A stretch of 32,138 bases of DNA from Candidatus Rokubacteria bacterium RIFCSPLOWO2_02_FULL_72_37 (GTDB lineage Bacteria > Methylomirabilota > Methylomirabilia > Rokubacteriales > CSP1-6): the NCBI GenBank assembly GCA_001790315.1, contig MGCE01000030.1, positions 2,585 to 34,722 of the forward strand, in the 5' to 3' direction. Shown piece after piece: positions 7,190 to 18,831 of the stretch. Position 1 is the first letter of the stretch. Each line of letters starts with the position of its first letter. Under the pieces are notes generated by a model. The model was not told the origin of the DNA, ran no database searches, and was given only the letters and a program-made list of their open reading frames with translations. The position numbers were made by a program, and so were the translations under genes.

Positions 7190-7548
7190 CGCGCTGGCTC
7201 CTCGGCGCGGTCGGCATCCTCCTCGTCCTGGGCGCCGTGACGATCCTGGTGTCGCGCTGGGCCGGTCGACGGAGCTCGCGCGCCCCCGTGCTCCTCTCGG
7301 TGATCGCGCAGTGGCTCGGCGCCTGGGTCCTGTGGAACTTCGCGGGGGGACTGGCGCTGCGGGCCGGGATTCTCACGGTCTGGGACACGACGCCGTTCGC
7401 GCTGCTCGCGCTGGCGGGCGGCGTGTGGCAGTACCGCGTCGGGGTGCGTGCCGGGCGGGACAAAGGCCTCGCCGTGTTCGTCGGCGGCCAGATCCTCTGG
7501 CTCGTGATCGTGCTCGCCCGCAACGGCGTCCTGCCCACGGGGTTCTGA
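7186..7548 (+). CDS. Small integral membrane protein of unknown function
   Basis: I do not recognise a family. The 120 residues contain four likely transmembrane segments: about 3-23 (RWLLGAVGILLVLGAVTILV), 36-57, 68-83 and 95-113. A basic loop SRWAGRRSSR follows the first. The GTG start at 7186 overlaps the stop of the permease gene (GTGA), the same arrangement as in the rest of the operon. It is therefore very likely co-translated with the importer and could be an accessory membrane subunit, which is inference from position only. No cysteines or obvious catalytic residues stand out. Confidence 0.7.
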   Translation: MTRWLLGAVGILLVLGAVTILVSRWAGRRSSRAPVLLSVIAQWLGAWVLWNFAGGLALRAGILTVWDTTPFALLALAGGVWQYRVGVRAGRDKGLAVFVGGQILWLVIVLARNGVLPTGF

Positions 7549-7556
7549 CGCGCTTC

Positions 7557-7586
7557 TTGGTGCGCGAACGGACGCCGCGGTAGGCT
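7557..7586 (+). promoter_or_regulatory. Weak candidate promoter of the multi-GAF kinase operon
   Basis: TTGGTG (7557-7562), an 18-base spacer and TAGGCT (7581-7586) lie directly before ATG 7592. Each box matches consensus at only half its positions. If used, transcription would start at or one base from the start codon, giving a leaderless message as predicted for yicC. No Shine-Dalgarno sequence is seen here. Confidence 0.3.
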
Positions 7587-7591
7587 AGGCC

Positions 7592-10500
7592 ATGGACCCC
7601 GCGGAGGAGATCCTCGTCGTCGATGACGATCCCGGGATCACCGGTCTCCTCGCCGAGCATCTCGAAGGCGAGGGGCACCGGGTGCTCGTGGCGCACTCGG
7701 CGGCCGAGGGCATCAGGTTCATCGACGAGCGGCCCGTCGCGCTGGTCCTGCTCGACCTCGTGCTTCCCGACGGCGACGGCCTCGCCGTCATGCACGCGGC
7801 TCGACGGCGCGAGCTGCCGCCCGAGGTCGTGATCGTCACGGGCCACGCCTCGCTGGACTCGGCGATCCAGGCGGTCGAGGGGAGCGCCGCGGGCTACATC
7901 GTGAAGCCCGTCGACTTGAACCGCCTCGCCGCGATCGTCCGCCGGGTGGTCGAGCGCCGTCACCTGCTCAGGGAGAACGCGGCCCTCCAGCGGGACCTGA
8001 GCGGGCGCGTCGCGGAGAGCGAGGCGCTGGCCGCGGTCTCGGCCACGGTCAGCTCGACGCTGGACGTGCGCGAAGGGCTCCGGCGCATCTGCCGCGAGCT
8101 CGCGCGCCTGCTCGGTGCGGAGACGGCCGCGGCCTACCTGCACGACCGCGCCACGGACGACCTCGTCCCAGCGGCGGCGTACCACGTGCCCAAGGAATAC
8201 GTGCAGACGCTCGCGGTCGCGTCGCTTCCGCTGCGCGAGCAGGGCTTTCACCTTCCGATCTGGGGGGAGCGTCGGCCCGTCTTCTCCGACGACGTGGCGC
8301 ACGATCCCCGCTTCACGCACGCGCTGTTCCGTGCGTTCCCCCACCAGTCTGGGCTCCTCCTCCCGATCATCCTCGACACGGCGACGGCCGGGGCCTTCTA
8401 CCTCGTGTGGTGGAAGGCGCGTCGCTCGCCGACGGGACGCGAGCTCCAGCTCGCGCAGCGCGTGTGCGACCAGGTCGGGCTCCTCCTGAAAAACGCGCGG
8501 CTGTTCGAGAACGCCGAGCGGAACCGGCGCCAGCTCGAGGTGCTCAACGAGGTGTCGCGCCGGCTCGCCGCCGTCCACGAGCCCGACGAGGTGCTCGGGC
8601 TGATCGTGAACGAGGCGGCGCGCCTGCTGGGCGCCGAGGCGGCCGGCATCCGGCTCCGCGAGGGCGACGACCTGCTGGTCGCGGCCCGGACCGAGTCGGC
8701 CGCCCGCGTGATGGCGCGCCCGCGGATCAAGGTCGGCGAGAGCCTGTCGGGCCGGGTCGTCGCGACGGGCGAGACCGTGGTGGTCGAGGATCTGTCCGCG
8801 GACACCGGGCACGATCCGCTCCACAAGCGGGGGGCGCTCGAGCTCGGCTTCCGCGGCTTCGTCGGCGTGCCACTCCGGAGCCGGGGCGGAGTGACCGGCA
8901 CGCTCAACATCTATACGAAAGGGGTGCGCCGCTTCGACGCCGACGAGATCGCGCTGCTCTCGGGTCTCGCCGACCAGGCGGCGGTGGCGATCGAGAAGGC
9001 TCGGTTGTTCCGCGACACGGAGGAAGGGCAGCAACGGCTCGAGCGCCTCTACCGGGCCGCGATGTCCATGCAGACGTCGTGGGACCGGGATGCGCGGCTC
9101 GACGCGTTCATCAGGGCGGCCCACGACGTGGTCGGATTCGACCGGGTGCGCGTCCTGCTCCTCACGGCGGACGGCACGAGGCTCGAGCCGGTGCGTACGC
9201 TCGGTCCTGAGGCCCCAGAGGGGGAGGTCGGCCTGCCCTTCTCGCCGGACGCCGGCCCGTTCTGGCAGGCGATGCAGCGCCGGCGCGCGGTCGCCGTGCT
9301 TTCGGACGAGGACCTGGCGCGCGCCGCGGCGATCGCGCCGGCGCTCCGCGCGCATCCGGACCTCCGCAGCCGGCGCTTCGTCGTCGCACCGCTCGTGATC
9401 GGCGACCGCGTCATCGGCGCGGCGAGCGCCGACAACAAGCCGAGCCGCCGGCCGATCGCGGCGGCGAGCGTCGAGCCGTTCGGCATGCTCTGCCAGGACC
9501 TGGCGATGGCGCTCGAAGAGAGCCGGCTGTATGCGGAGGCGCAGGCGCGCGAGCGACAGGCGACGCGCCTCCACGGGCTGACACGCGAGCTCGCGACGAG
9601 TCTCGAGGCCGACCAGGTGCTCGACCGGGTCACGGCCCAGACGGTCGAGCTCCTCGGCTGCGACGCCGCGGCGATCTTCGGCTACGACGGGGCACGGGGT
9701 GGCCTCACCTACCAGCGGGGGCTCAACCTGGAGCCCGAGCTCACCCGCGCCCAGTTCCTGCGTCCCGGAGAGGGCGTCGCGGGCCGAGCCTTCCAGGAGC
9801 GGCGTGTGGTGTGGACGCGCGACGTGCGGGCGGACGCGTCCCTCGAGTTCTCGCCGGTGTCGCGGAGGCTGGTCGGCGGCTCCGCCATGCGCGCGGTCCT
9901 CGGCGTCCCGATCGCGAGCCGAGACGAAGTCCACGGTGTGCTGATGGCGTACTTCTTCGTCCCGAAGGACTTCAGCCCTGACGCGGTGAAGCTGGTCGAG
10001 ACGCTCGCCGACCACTCGGCGATCGCGCTGCAGAACGCCCGGCTCTTCGAAGAGACCCGGGCGCGCGAGCGGGAAGCCAAGACGCTCTCGGACGGGCTCG
10101 CGCTGCTGAACCAGGCGAGCCGAGCGCTGCACCGGACGCTCGAAGTCGACAAGATGCTGACCGGTGCGCTCGACGACCTCGCGAAGGCGTTCGGCGCGAG
10201 CGGCGCGGTCGTCAACATCTTCGACGCTGCCGGGACCCAGCAGCGCTCGGTCGGCTACTGGCTCCCCGGGGTCGAGGGCCGCGCGCACCCCGCCCGCAAG
10301 CACGGGATCAGCCAGGCGGTCCGCACGGCCCGCGCGCCGATGCTGATCGCGGACATCGGCGCGCGTCGGGACATCGTCCATCCCGAGAACTTCGTCCGCG
10401 GCGTGAAGGCGATCGCGGCGTTCCCCATCGTCGGCCAGGGCGCGCACGTGCTCGGCGCGCTGCTCCTCTACTACACCACGACGCAGAAGTTCCCGGACGG

Positions 10501-11635
10501 CGAGGTGCGTCTGCTCGCCTCCTACGCCGACCAGCTCGGCACGGCGCTCGAGAATGCACAGCTCTACGAGCAGACCCAGACCCAGCAGGTCCGTCTCGCG
10601 CAGATCTTCGACTCCACGTCGGACGGGATCATCCTGGTGAGTCGCGAGGGCGAGATCAGGGCCGCCAACCGTCGGGCCGGCGCCCTGCTCGACTTCGACG
10701 CCGGCGAGGTCTTGGGCGTCTCCCTCACCGCCCTGCTCGCCGGGTTCCGGAGCTCCGTGCCCGATCACGACAGGACGTTCGGCGCCCTGCAGGCGCTGCT
10801 GGGGGATCCCGAGCGCGGCGGGGCGGGCGACCTCGACCTGACGCGGGGCAGTCGCGTCGTCCACTGGACCGGGCAGCCGACGCGGGACGCGACGGGCGCG
10901 ACGATCGGGTTCACCCTCACGCTGCGCGACGTCACTGAGGAACGCCAGGTCAGCCAGATGAAGTCGGACTTCGTGTCGTTCGTCACGCACCAGCTCCGCA
11001 CGCCACTGGCCGGAATCAAGTGGATGCTGGAGCTTGCGGCGCAGGCTCCGGACGCCCCGGGCGAGGCGGCCGGGTACGTCCAGGACGCGCGCGAGGCCGC
11101 CGAGCGGCTCATCGGACTCGTGAACGATCTCCTCGACATCTCCAGGCTCGAGAGCGGCAAGCTCACCGTCAATCTCGAGCCCACGGACCTCGGGGCGCTG
11201 ACGGCGGGCGTTCTCGGCGAGATCGCGACGCTCCTGGAGGGAAAGCGGCACCGGCTGTCGGTGACTGGAACCGAGGCGCTGCCGCCGGTGCTCGCGGACG
11301 TGCAGCTCCTGCGACAGGTCGTGCTCAACCTGACCTCGAACGCCATCAAGTACACCCCGACGGGCGGGCAGATCGCGATCCGCATGCGCGCGGAGGATGG
11401 CGCGGTCCGCTGGGAGATCAGGGACAGCGGCATCGGCGTTCCCGGAGCGTCGCAGGCGCGGCTGTTCGAGAAGTTCTTCCGGGCGGAGAACGCGCACACG
11501 GTCGAAACGGAGGGCACGGGCCTCGGACTCTACCTGGTCCGGCTCATCGTCGAGAAGCTCGGCGGGCGGGTCTGGTGCGAGTCGGAGGAGGGCAAGGGCG
11601 CGACGTTCATCTTCACGTTGCCGGCGGACAGGTGA
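7592..11635 (+). CDS. Cytoplasmic REC-GAF(x5)-PAS-histidine kinase
   Basis: Large signalling kinase of 1347 residues with no transmembrane segment. An N-terminal receiver domain has the acidic pair in VVDDDP (9-14), phosphoacceptor Asp55, Thr83 and Lys105. Five GAF-type sensor domains follow at about 145-305, 315-472, 485-648, 660-820 and 833-992, each ending in an amphipathic ALQNARLFE-like helix. A PAS domain spans about 1001-1120. The kinase core has the phosphoacceptor His1133 in SFVTHQLRTPLAG, the N box NLTSNAIKYTP, G1 DSGIGVPG and G2 GTGLGLY. The receiver in front suggests it is itself a target of another kinase, or that it autoregulates. It is followed after 4 bases by two response regulators, its likely partners. 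The ligands of the GAF domains are unknown. Confidence 0.93.
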   Translation: MDPAEEILVVDDDPGITGLLAEHLEGEGHRVLVAHSAAEGIRFIDERPVALVLLDLVLPDGDGLAVMHAARRRELPPEVVIVTGHASLDSAIQAVEGSAAGYIVKPVDLNRLAAIVRRVVERRHLLRENAALQRDLSGRVAESEALAAVSATVSSTLDVREGLRRICRELARLLGAETAAAYLHDRATDDLVPAAAYHVPKEYVQTLAVASLPLREQGFHLPIWGERRPVFSDDVAHDPRFTHALFRAFPHQSGLLLPIILDTATAGAFYLVWWKARRSPTGRELQLAQRVCDQVGLLLKNARLFENAERNRRQLEVLNEVSRRLAAVHEPDEVLGLIVNEAARLLGAEAAGIRLREGDDLLVAARTESAARVMARPRIKVGESLSGRVVATGETVVVEDLSADTGHDPLHKRGALELGFRGFVGVPLRSRGGVTGTLNIYTKGVRRFDADEIALLSGLADQAAVAIEKARLFRDTEEGQQRLERLYRAAMSMQTSWDRDARLDAFIRAAHDVVGFDRVRVLLLTADGTRLEPVRTLGPEAPEGEVGLPFSPDAGPFWQAMQRRRAVAVLSDEDLARAAAIAPALRAHPDLRSRRFVVAPLVIGDRVIGAASADNKPSRRPIAAASVEPFGMLCQDLAMALEESRLYAEAQARERQATRLHGLTRELATSLEADQVLDRVTAQTVELLGCDAAAIFGYDGARGGLTYQRGLNLEPELTRAQFLRPGEGVAGRAFQERRVVWTRDVRADASLEFSPVSRRLVGGSAMRAVLGVPIASRDEVHGVLMAYFFVPKDFSPDAVKLVETLADHSAIALQNARLFEETRAREREAKTLSDGLALLNQASRALHRTLEVDKMLTGALDDLAKAFGASGAVVNIFDAAGTQQRSVGYWLPGVEGRAHPARKHGISQAVRTARAPMLIADIGARRDIVHPENFVRGVKAIAAFPIVGQGAHVLGALLLYYTTTQKFPDGEVRLLASYADQLGTALENAQLYEQTQTQQVRLAQIFDSTSDGIILVSREGEIRAANRRAGALLDFDAGEVLGVSLTALLAGFRSSVPDHDRTFGALQALLGDPERGGAGDLDLTRGSRVVHWTGQPTRDATGATIGFTLTLRDVTEERQVSQMKSDFVSFVTHQLRTPLAGIKWMLELAAQAPDAPGEAAGYVQDAREAAERLIGLVNDLLDISRLESGKLTVNLEPTDLGALTAGVLGEIATLLEGKRHRLSVTGTEALPPVLADVQLLRQVVLNLTSNAIKYTPTGGQIAIRMRAEDGAVRWEIRDSGIGVPGASQARLFEKFFRAENAHTVETEGTGLGLYLVRLIVEKLGGRVWCESEEGKGATFIFTLPADR

Positions 11636-11639
11636 GGGC

Positions 11640-12029
11640 ATGGAGACGACGGGACGGCAGATCCTGCTGGTCGAGGACGATCGATTCCTTCGGCGCGCGT
11701 GCGAGGCGAGCCTGCGCCAGCGTGGCTTCACCGTGACGACGGCCGAGGACGGCGAGGAGGGGTTGCGACTGGCGAGGAGTCGGGGCTTCGACCTCGTGCT
11801 CCTCGACATGCTGATGCCGAAGCTCTCCGGGCTCTCGGTGCTGCGGGCGCTCCGGGAGGAGGAGGCGACGCGTATGCTGCCCGTCCTGATCCTCTCGAAT
11901 TCGTCGCGCGAGCAGGACGTGTCCGAGGTGACCGCGCTCGGCGTGTCCGGGTACCTGGTGAAGGCGAACCTGTCGCTCAAGGAGCTCGGCGACCGCATCG
12001 AGCAGCTCCTCGGAGGTCCCCGTGGCTGA
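11640..12029 (+). CDS. Single-domain response regulator (first of a pair)
   Basis: CheY-like receiver of 129 residues with no output domain. Acidic residues are in LVEDDR (10-15), the phosphoacceptor is Asp56 in LVLLDMLMP, and Lys108 is in GYLVKAN. The conserved Ser/Thr is Ser86 in ILSNSS. ATG 11640 follows the kinase stop by 4 bases; an upstream extension of the frame only overlaps the kinase gene. It closely resembles the next gene (both DDRFLR, a central LLD-x2-MP, and LSN, VKA and LSL motifs at matching positions), so the two arose by duplication. Likely receives phosphate from the multi-GAF kinase. Confidence 0.92.
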   Translation: METTGRQILLVEDDRFLRRACEASLRQRGFTVTTAEDGEEGLRLARSRGFDLVLLDMLMPKLSGLSVLRALREEEATRMLPVLILSNSSREQDVSEVTALGVSGYLVKANLSLKELGDRIEQLLGGPRG

Positions 12030-12405
12030 GCGCGCGCGTCGTATCCTGCTCTGCGAGGACGACCGATTCCTGCGCAAGGCGGCGGAGGCGCGGCTCCGCC
12101 AGCACGGCTTCACGGTCTTCAGCGCGATGGACGGCGAGGAGTCGCTGCGGGTGGCGCGGGAGCAGATCCCGGACCTGATCCTCCTCGACCTCATCATGCC
12201 GAAGGTTCAGGGATTCGAGGTGCTCCGCCGCCTCAAGGCGGATGCGGCCACCGCGGGCATCCCCGTCGTCGTGCTCTCGAACCTGGGACAGGACCGCGAC
12301 GTCGAGCAGGCGACGGCGCTGGGCGCCCGGGCGTATTTCGTCAAGGCGCATCTCTCGCTCCAGGACCTCGTCACGAAGGTCGATGACGTGCTGGGAGGAC
12401 GGTAG
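12022..12405 (+). CDS. Single-domain response regulator (second of a pair)
   Basis: CheY-like receiver of 127 residues. LLCEDDR holds the acidic pair; Asp56 in LILLDLIMP is the phosphoacceptor; Ser86 and Lys108 (YFVKAH) complete the active site. The GTG start at 12022 overlaps the previous gene by 8 bases, and the stop codon is directly followed by the ATG of the ATPase gene. Without an output domain it must act by binding a protein. Its immediate neighbour, the GspE/PilB-like ATPase, is an obvious candidate target, but that is inference from position. Confidence 0.92.
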   Translation: MAERARRILLCEDDRFLRKAAEARLRQHGFTVFSAMDGEESLRVAREQIPDLILLDLIMPKVQGFEVLRRLKADAATAGIPVVVLSNLGQDRDVEQATALGARAYFVKAHLSLQDLVTKVDDVLGGR

Positions 12406-14145
12406 ATGGCCGGACTCCGCATCGAGGACGCCGAGCTCCACACGCTGCTGGTCCAGCGCCTCGAGATCCTGGACGAGGGCGAGTTCGAGCGCGCGCGGAA
12501 GATGGCGACGCGCCTGCGCATCCCGCTCGAGCGCGCGGTGATCGAGCGGGGCCGCGTGCCCGTCAACTTCATCCTCACCCACGTCGCCGAGATGTGGGGC
12601 GTCGGGTTCGTCGACCTCCGCGTGAGCGACGTCAAGCCGGAGGCGCTCGCGCTCCTGACGGAGGAGTACGCCCGCCAGCACATGCTGTTGCCGTTCGACG
12701 TCGACGGCGACCGGCTCCACGTCGCGATGTGGAACCCCCGGGACCGGCAGGCGATCGACGAGATCGAGCGCACGACGAGGCACAGGGTGGTTCCGTACCT
12801 CGCCCCCGAGGCGGCCATCCTGCGGGGGCATCTGCTGTACAGGGGCAATCTCCGCGAGATGCTCGAGCGCGCCATCGCCGACGAGAGCCTCACGCTCGTG
12901 CAGCAGCAGAGCGCGGTCGCCCAGCGGTCGACGGCCGAGCTGCTGACGCGGATCCTGGAGTACGCCGCGGTGGCACGCGCCTCCGACATCCATATCGAAC
13001 CCTACGAGCTGGAGGCGATCGTCCGCTATCGCATCGACGGGGCGCTTCACGAGGTCCTGAACCTGCCGCCGCCGATGCTCACCCCACTGGTGGCCCACAT
13101 CAAGATCGTGAGCCGGCTCCGGATCGACGAGCGGCGGGCGCCGCAGGACGGCCGCTTCGAGGCGGATCTGGGCGGCTACAAGATGGACATGCGCGTCTCC
13201 TCCCTGCCGACGATGTGGGGCGAGAAGATCGTGATGCGGGTCCTCTCGCGGGAGAGCCTCGTGATCGACCTCGAGGACCTCGGTCTGGTCGCGCGGGACT
13301 ACGAGATCGTGCTGCGCAACCTCCTCAGACCCTTCGGGATGGTCCTGATCACCGGGCCCACGGGGTCCGGGAAGACGACGAGCCTCTACTCGATGCTCGT
13401 GCGCCTCGGCATCGAGCGGCAGAGCGTGGTGAACATCTCGACCATCGAGGACCCGATCGAATACACGCTGCCGCGCGTGAACCAGATGGCGGTCAACCCC
13501 GGCGCCGGGGTCGAGTTCGCCACCGGGCTTCGCGCGCTCCTCCGGCAGGACCCGGACATCATCATGGTCGGTGAGATCCGCGACCGCGAGACGGCCGAGA
13601 TCGCCGTGCGCGCGGCGCTCGTCGGGCGGCTGCTGATCTCCACGCTGCACACCAACGACGCGACGGGAGTCGTCCCCCGCCTCCTCGACATGGGCATCGA
13701 GCCGTTCCTGGTCGCCTCCACGCTCGCGCTCGCCCTGGCCCAGCGCCTCGTCCGGCGCATCTGCGTGCGGTGCCGGGAGTCCGTGACGCCGGACCCGGCG
13801 CTGGTGCGCTCACTGCACGCGCGCCCGGACTTCGACCGCACCCTCGAGGTCCTGCGATCCGAGGGGATCCTCGGCAGCGGTACCGACCCCCTCGGTGGCC
13901 TGCAGATGTTCCGGGGACGGGGCTGTCCCCAGTGCAACGGCAGTGGGTTCCGCGGGCGCGTCGCGGTGTTCGAGCTCTTCGAGGTGGACGACGCCGTCCG
14001 CGCGCTGATCATGGACCGGCGCGACGCGTCCATGATCCGGGCCGCCGCGGTCGACCAGGGGATGAAGACGATGTTCCAGGACGGCCTGGCCAAGGCCCTG
14101 CTCGGCGAGACGCCGCTGGAAGAAGTCTTCCGCGTGGCGCTCTGA
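12406..14145 (+). CDS. GspE/PilB family type II secretion or type IV pilus assembly ATPase
   Basis: Hexameric ATPase of the type II secretion and type IV pilus superfamily, 579 residues. An N-terminal GspE_N/MshEN-like region spans about 1-150; the RLGxx signature of c-di-GMP-binding MshEN domains is not intact. The N2 part has ASDIHIEP (192-199). Walker A GPTGSGKT is at 317-324, the Asp box is in STIEDPIEYTLPR, Walker B is in DPDIIMVGEIRD (382-393), and the His box is in STLHTND. A four-cysteine zinc site (Cys453, Cys456, Cys507, Cys510) is typical of GspE/PilB and absent from PilT. No pilin, platform or secretin gene is nearby, so the substrate machine must be encoded elsewhere. ATG 12406 abuts the previous stop. 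Confidence 0.93.
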   Translation: MAGLRIEDAELHTLLVQRLEILDEGEFERARKMATRLRIPLERAVIERGRVPVNFILTHVAEMWGVGFVDLRVSDVKPEALALLTEEYARQHMLLPFDVDGDRLHVAMWNPRDRQAIDEIERTTRHRVVPYLAPEAAILRGHLLYRGNLREMLERAIADESLTLVQQQSAVAQRSTAELLTRILEYAAVARASDIHIEPYELEAIVRYRIDGALHEVLNLPPPMLTPLVAHIKIVSRLRIDERRAPQDGRFEADLGGYKMDMRVSSLPTMWGEKIVMRVLSRESLVIDLEDLGLVARDYEIVLRNLLRPFGMVLITGPTGSGKTTSLYSMLVRLGIERQSVVNISTIEDPIEYTLPRVNQMAVNPGAGVEFATGLRALLRQDPDIIMVGEIRDRETAEIAVRAALVGRLLISTLHTNDATGVVPRLLDMGIEPFLVASTLALALAQRLVRRICVRCRESVTPDPALVRSLHARPDFDRTLEVLRSEGILGSGTDPLGGLQMFRGRGCPQCNGSGFRGRVAVFELFEVDDAVRALIMDRRDASMIRAAAVDQGMKTMFQDGLAKALLGETPLEEVFRVAL

Positions 14146-14149
14146 AGTG

Positions 14150-14185
14150 GCCCGGCGGATGCGTGGCTAGGTGCGGCTGCCGGGC
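14150..14185. terminator. Possible bidirectional terminator hairpin between convergent genes
   Basis: GCCCGGC (14150-14156) and GCCGGGC (14179-14185) are perfect inverted arms with a 22-base loop, in the junction of the convergent ATPase and pyrE genes. The right arm lies inside the last codons of pyrE. There is no long T tract, so function as an intrinsic terminator is uncertain. Confidence 0.3.
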
Positions 14186-14736
14186 TTGATCGCCTGGCTG
14201 CCGCTCCGGCAGAGCGGGCACGCCTCCGGCGCCCAGATCGTGGCCTCCACCGTCGCGAGCGCGGCGAACGGGACGGCGAAGGAGACGGCACCACCGCTCC
14301 GGTCGATCAGCGACCCCACGCCCGCGACGGCGCCGCCGGCCTCCTCGACGCAGCGGACGACCTCGCGCGTCGACCCGCCCGTGGTGATCACGTCCTCGAC
14401 GACCAGGCAGCGCTCGGCGGGCGCGAGCGCGAAACCGCGGCGCAGGCGCATCACGCCGTTCTCCCGCTCGCTGAAGAGTGCGCGAACACCCAGCGTGCGC
14501 GCCACCTCGTACGCCACGAGGATGCCGCCGATCGCGGGCGCGAGCACGGTCCGGACGCTCTCGCCGGGCAGACGCGCGGCGAGAGCGCGGCCAAGCGCCT
14601 CGGCGTACTCCGGGTGCTGCAGCACGAGCGCGGACTGTAGATAGAGGTCCGAGTGAAGCCCCGACGTGAGCCGGAAGTGGCCGCGCATGAGCGCGCCGGT
14701 CTTCTCGTAGAGATCGAGCGTCTCGCGCTCGGTCAC
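14167..14736 (-). CDS. pyrE: Orotate phosphoribosyltransferase
   Basis: Transfers a phosphoribosyl group from PRPP to orotate to give OMP, the fifth step of UMP synthesis. 189 residues from GTG 14736. The PRPP-binding motif CLVVEDVITTGGST is at 110-123. The N-terminal GALMRGHFRLTSGLHSDLYLQ and the flexible catalytic loop near FSERENGVMRLRRGF are typical. The C-terminus has a Cys-x2-Cys (ACPLCRSG) found in some PyrE proteins. The GTG overlaps the pyrF stop (GTGA). The frame is open to 14847, but that extension lies wholly inside pyrF and has no family match. Last gene of the pyrimidine operon. Confidence 0.95.
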   Translation of the reverse strand: MTERETLDLYEKTGALMRGHFRLTSGLHSDLYLQSALVLQHPEYAEALGRALAARLPGESVRTVLAPAIGGILVAYEVARTLGVRALFSERENGVMRLRRGFALAPAERCLVVEDVITTGGSTREVVRCVEEAGGAVAGVGSLIDRSGGAVSFAVPFAALATVEATIWAPEACPLCRSGSQAIKPGSRT

Positions 14737-15450
14737 GAGCCCCCGAGTTCCCGGACGATGGCGGCGGCCGCGGCGGCCGGGTCCGATGCGCCCGTGATCG
14801 GCCGGCCGACGACGAGGTAGTCGGCGCCGGCAACGAGCGCGGCGCACGGCGTCGCGATGCGTACCTGATCGTCCGTTCCCTCGCCTCCCCCGGGGCGGAT
14901 GCCGGGCGTGACGATCACCCAGTCCCGACCCAGTCCGAGCCGGAGTGCGCGGACCTCCTGCGGCGACGCCACACAGCCGTCGAGCCCCGCCTCGCGCGCG
15001 CGCTCCGCGAGGTGGAGCACGTGCGCCTCCACGGTGGCGGCCACGCCGACCTCCCGGTGGAGCGCCGTCCGGTCGAGGCTCGTGAGGACCGTGACGCCGA
15101 GACAGACGGGACGCGCGGTCCCGAAATCGGCGGCCGCCTTCGTGGCGGCGTCGGCCGCGGCACGCATCATCGCGAGGCCGCCGCTCGCGTGGACGTTCAG
15201 CATCGAGACGCCGAGGCGCGCCGCCGCCCGGACGGCGCCGGCGACCGTGTTGGGGATGTCGTGGTACTTGAGGTCGAGGAAGACGCCGAAGCCGCGTTTC
15301 CTGGCGGCCTCGACCGCCCTCGGTCCGGCCGCCGTGAAGAGCTGTGAACCGATCTTGCAGCCGGTGAGCGTGCCGGCGAGGCAGTCGAGCAACCGCTCCG
15401 CGTCGCCGAGGGCCTCGACGTCGAGGGCGACCAGCACACGGTCCGCCGGG

Positions 15451-15464
<14 letters not shown>
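14733..15464 (-). CDS. pyrF: Orotidine-5'-phosphate decarboxylase
   Basis: Decarboxylates OMP to UMP, the final step of the pathway. 243 residues forming a TIM barrel: VLVALDVE at the first strand, the catalytic tetrad region [13 protein letters not shown] (Asp64, Lys66, Asp69), VTVLTS, VASPQEV, VTPGIRP, and the phosphate-binding YLVVGRPIT near the end. ATG 15464 overlaps the end of carB by 14 bases and the stop overlaps pyrE. Confidence 0.96.
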
Positions 15465-18657
<3,193 letters not shown>

Positions 18658-18668
18658 GGGCGGCTCCC

Positions 18669-18794
18669 GGCGGGGCGGGGCGGCGGGCCCCGCTCGACCA
18701 CGCGCGCGGCGACGCTCTGGGTGACGTAGGGCGCGCGCCGGCTCCGGAGACCCTGACAACACGGGTCTCGCGGGGCCCGCCGCCCCGCCCCGCC
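18669..18794 (-). promoter_or_regulatory. Large inverted-repeat RNA structure in the carB leader
   Basis: Bases 18669-18693 and 18770-18794 are perfect 25-base inverted repeats, extendable by three pairs with one bulge, enclosing 76 bases. Next to the right arm lies a second hairpin, GAGACCC (18747-18753) with GGGTCTC (18763-18769) and a 9-base loop. In the minus-strand transcript this sits between the EamA transporter stop (18832) and the carB start (18657). The 5' arm has runs of G (GG, GGGG, GGGG, GG, GGG) that could also form a G-quadruplex. No U tract follows, so this is not a standard terminator. It may stabilise or attenuate the carB-pyrF-pyrE part. Confidence 0.6.
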
Positions 18795-18831
18795 CGGGCC
18801 CGCCACGCCAGCTCTGGTCCGCGGGCCTGCG

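Noticed and set aside
7373-11998. A minus-strand open frame of over 1500 codons opposite the multi-GAF kinase.
   Set aside because: Its translation is Arg/Asp/Glu/His-rich with no domain pattern, while the plus strand encodes clear REC, GAF, PAS and kinase motifs. It is a by-product of high GC content.
12406-12855. c-di-GMP control of the ATPase through an MshEN domain.
   Set aside because: The N-terminal region has the general fold pattern, but the RLGxx signature needed for binding is not intact.
14737-14847. Extension of pyrE to 14847.
   Set aside because: The added part is an Arg-rich shadow of pyrF. GTG 14736 gives the standard N-terminus and overlaps the pyrF stop.
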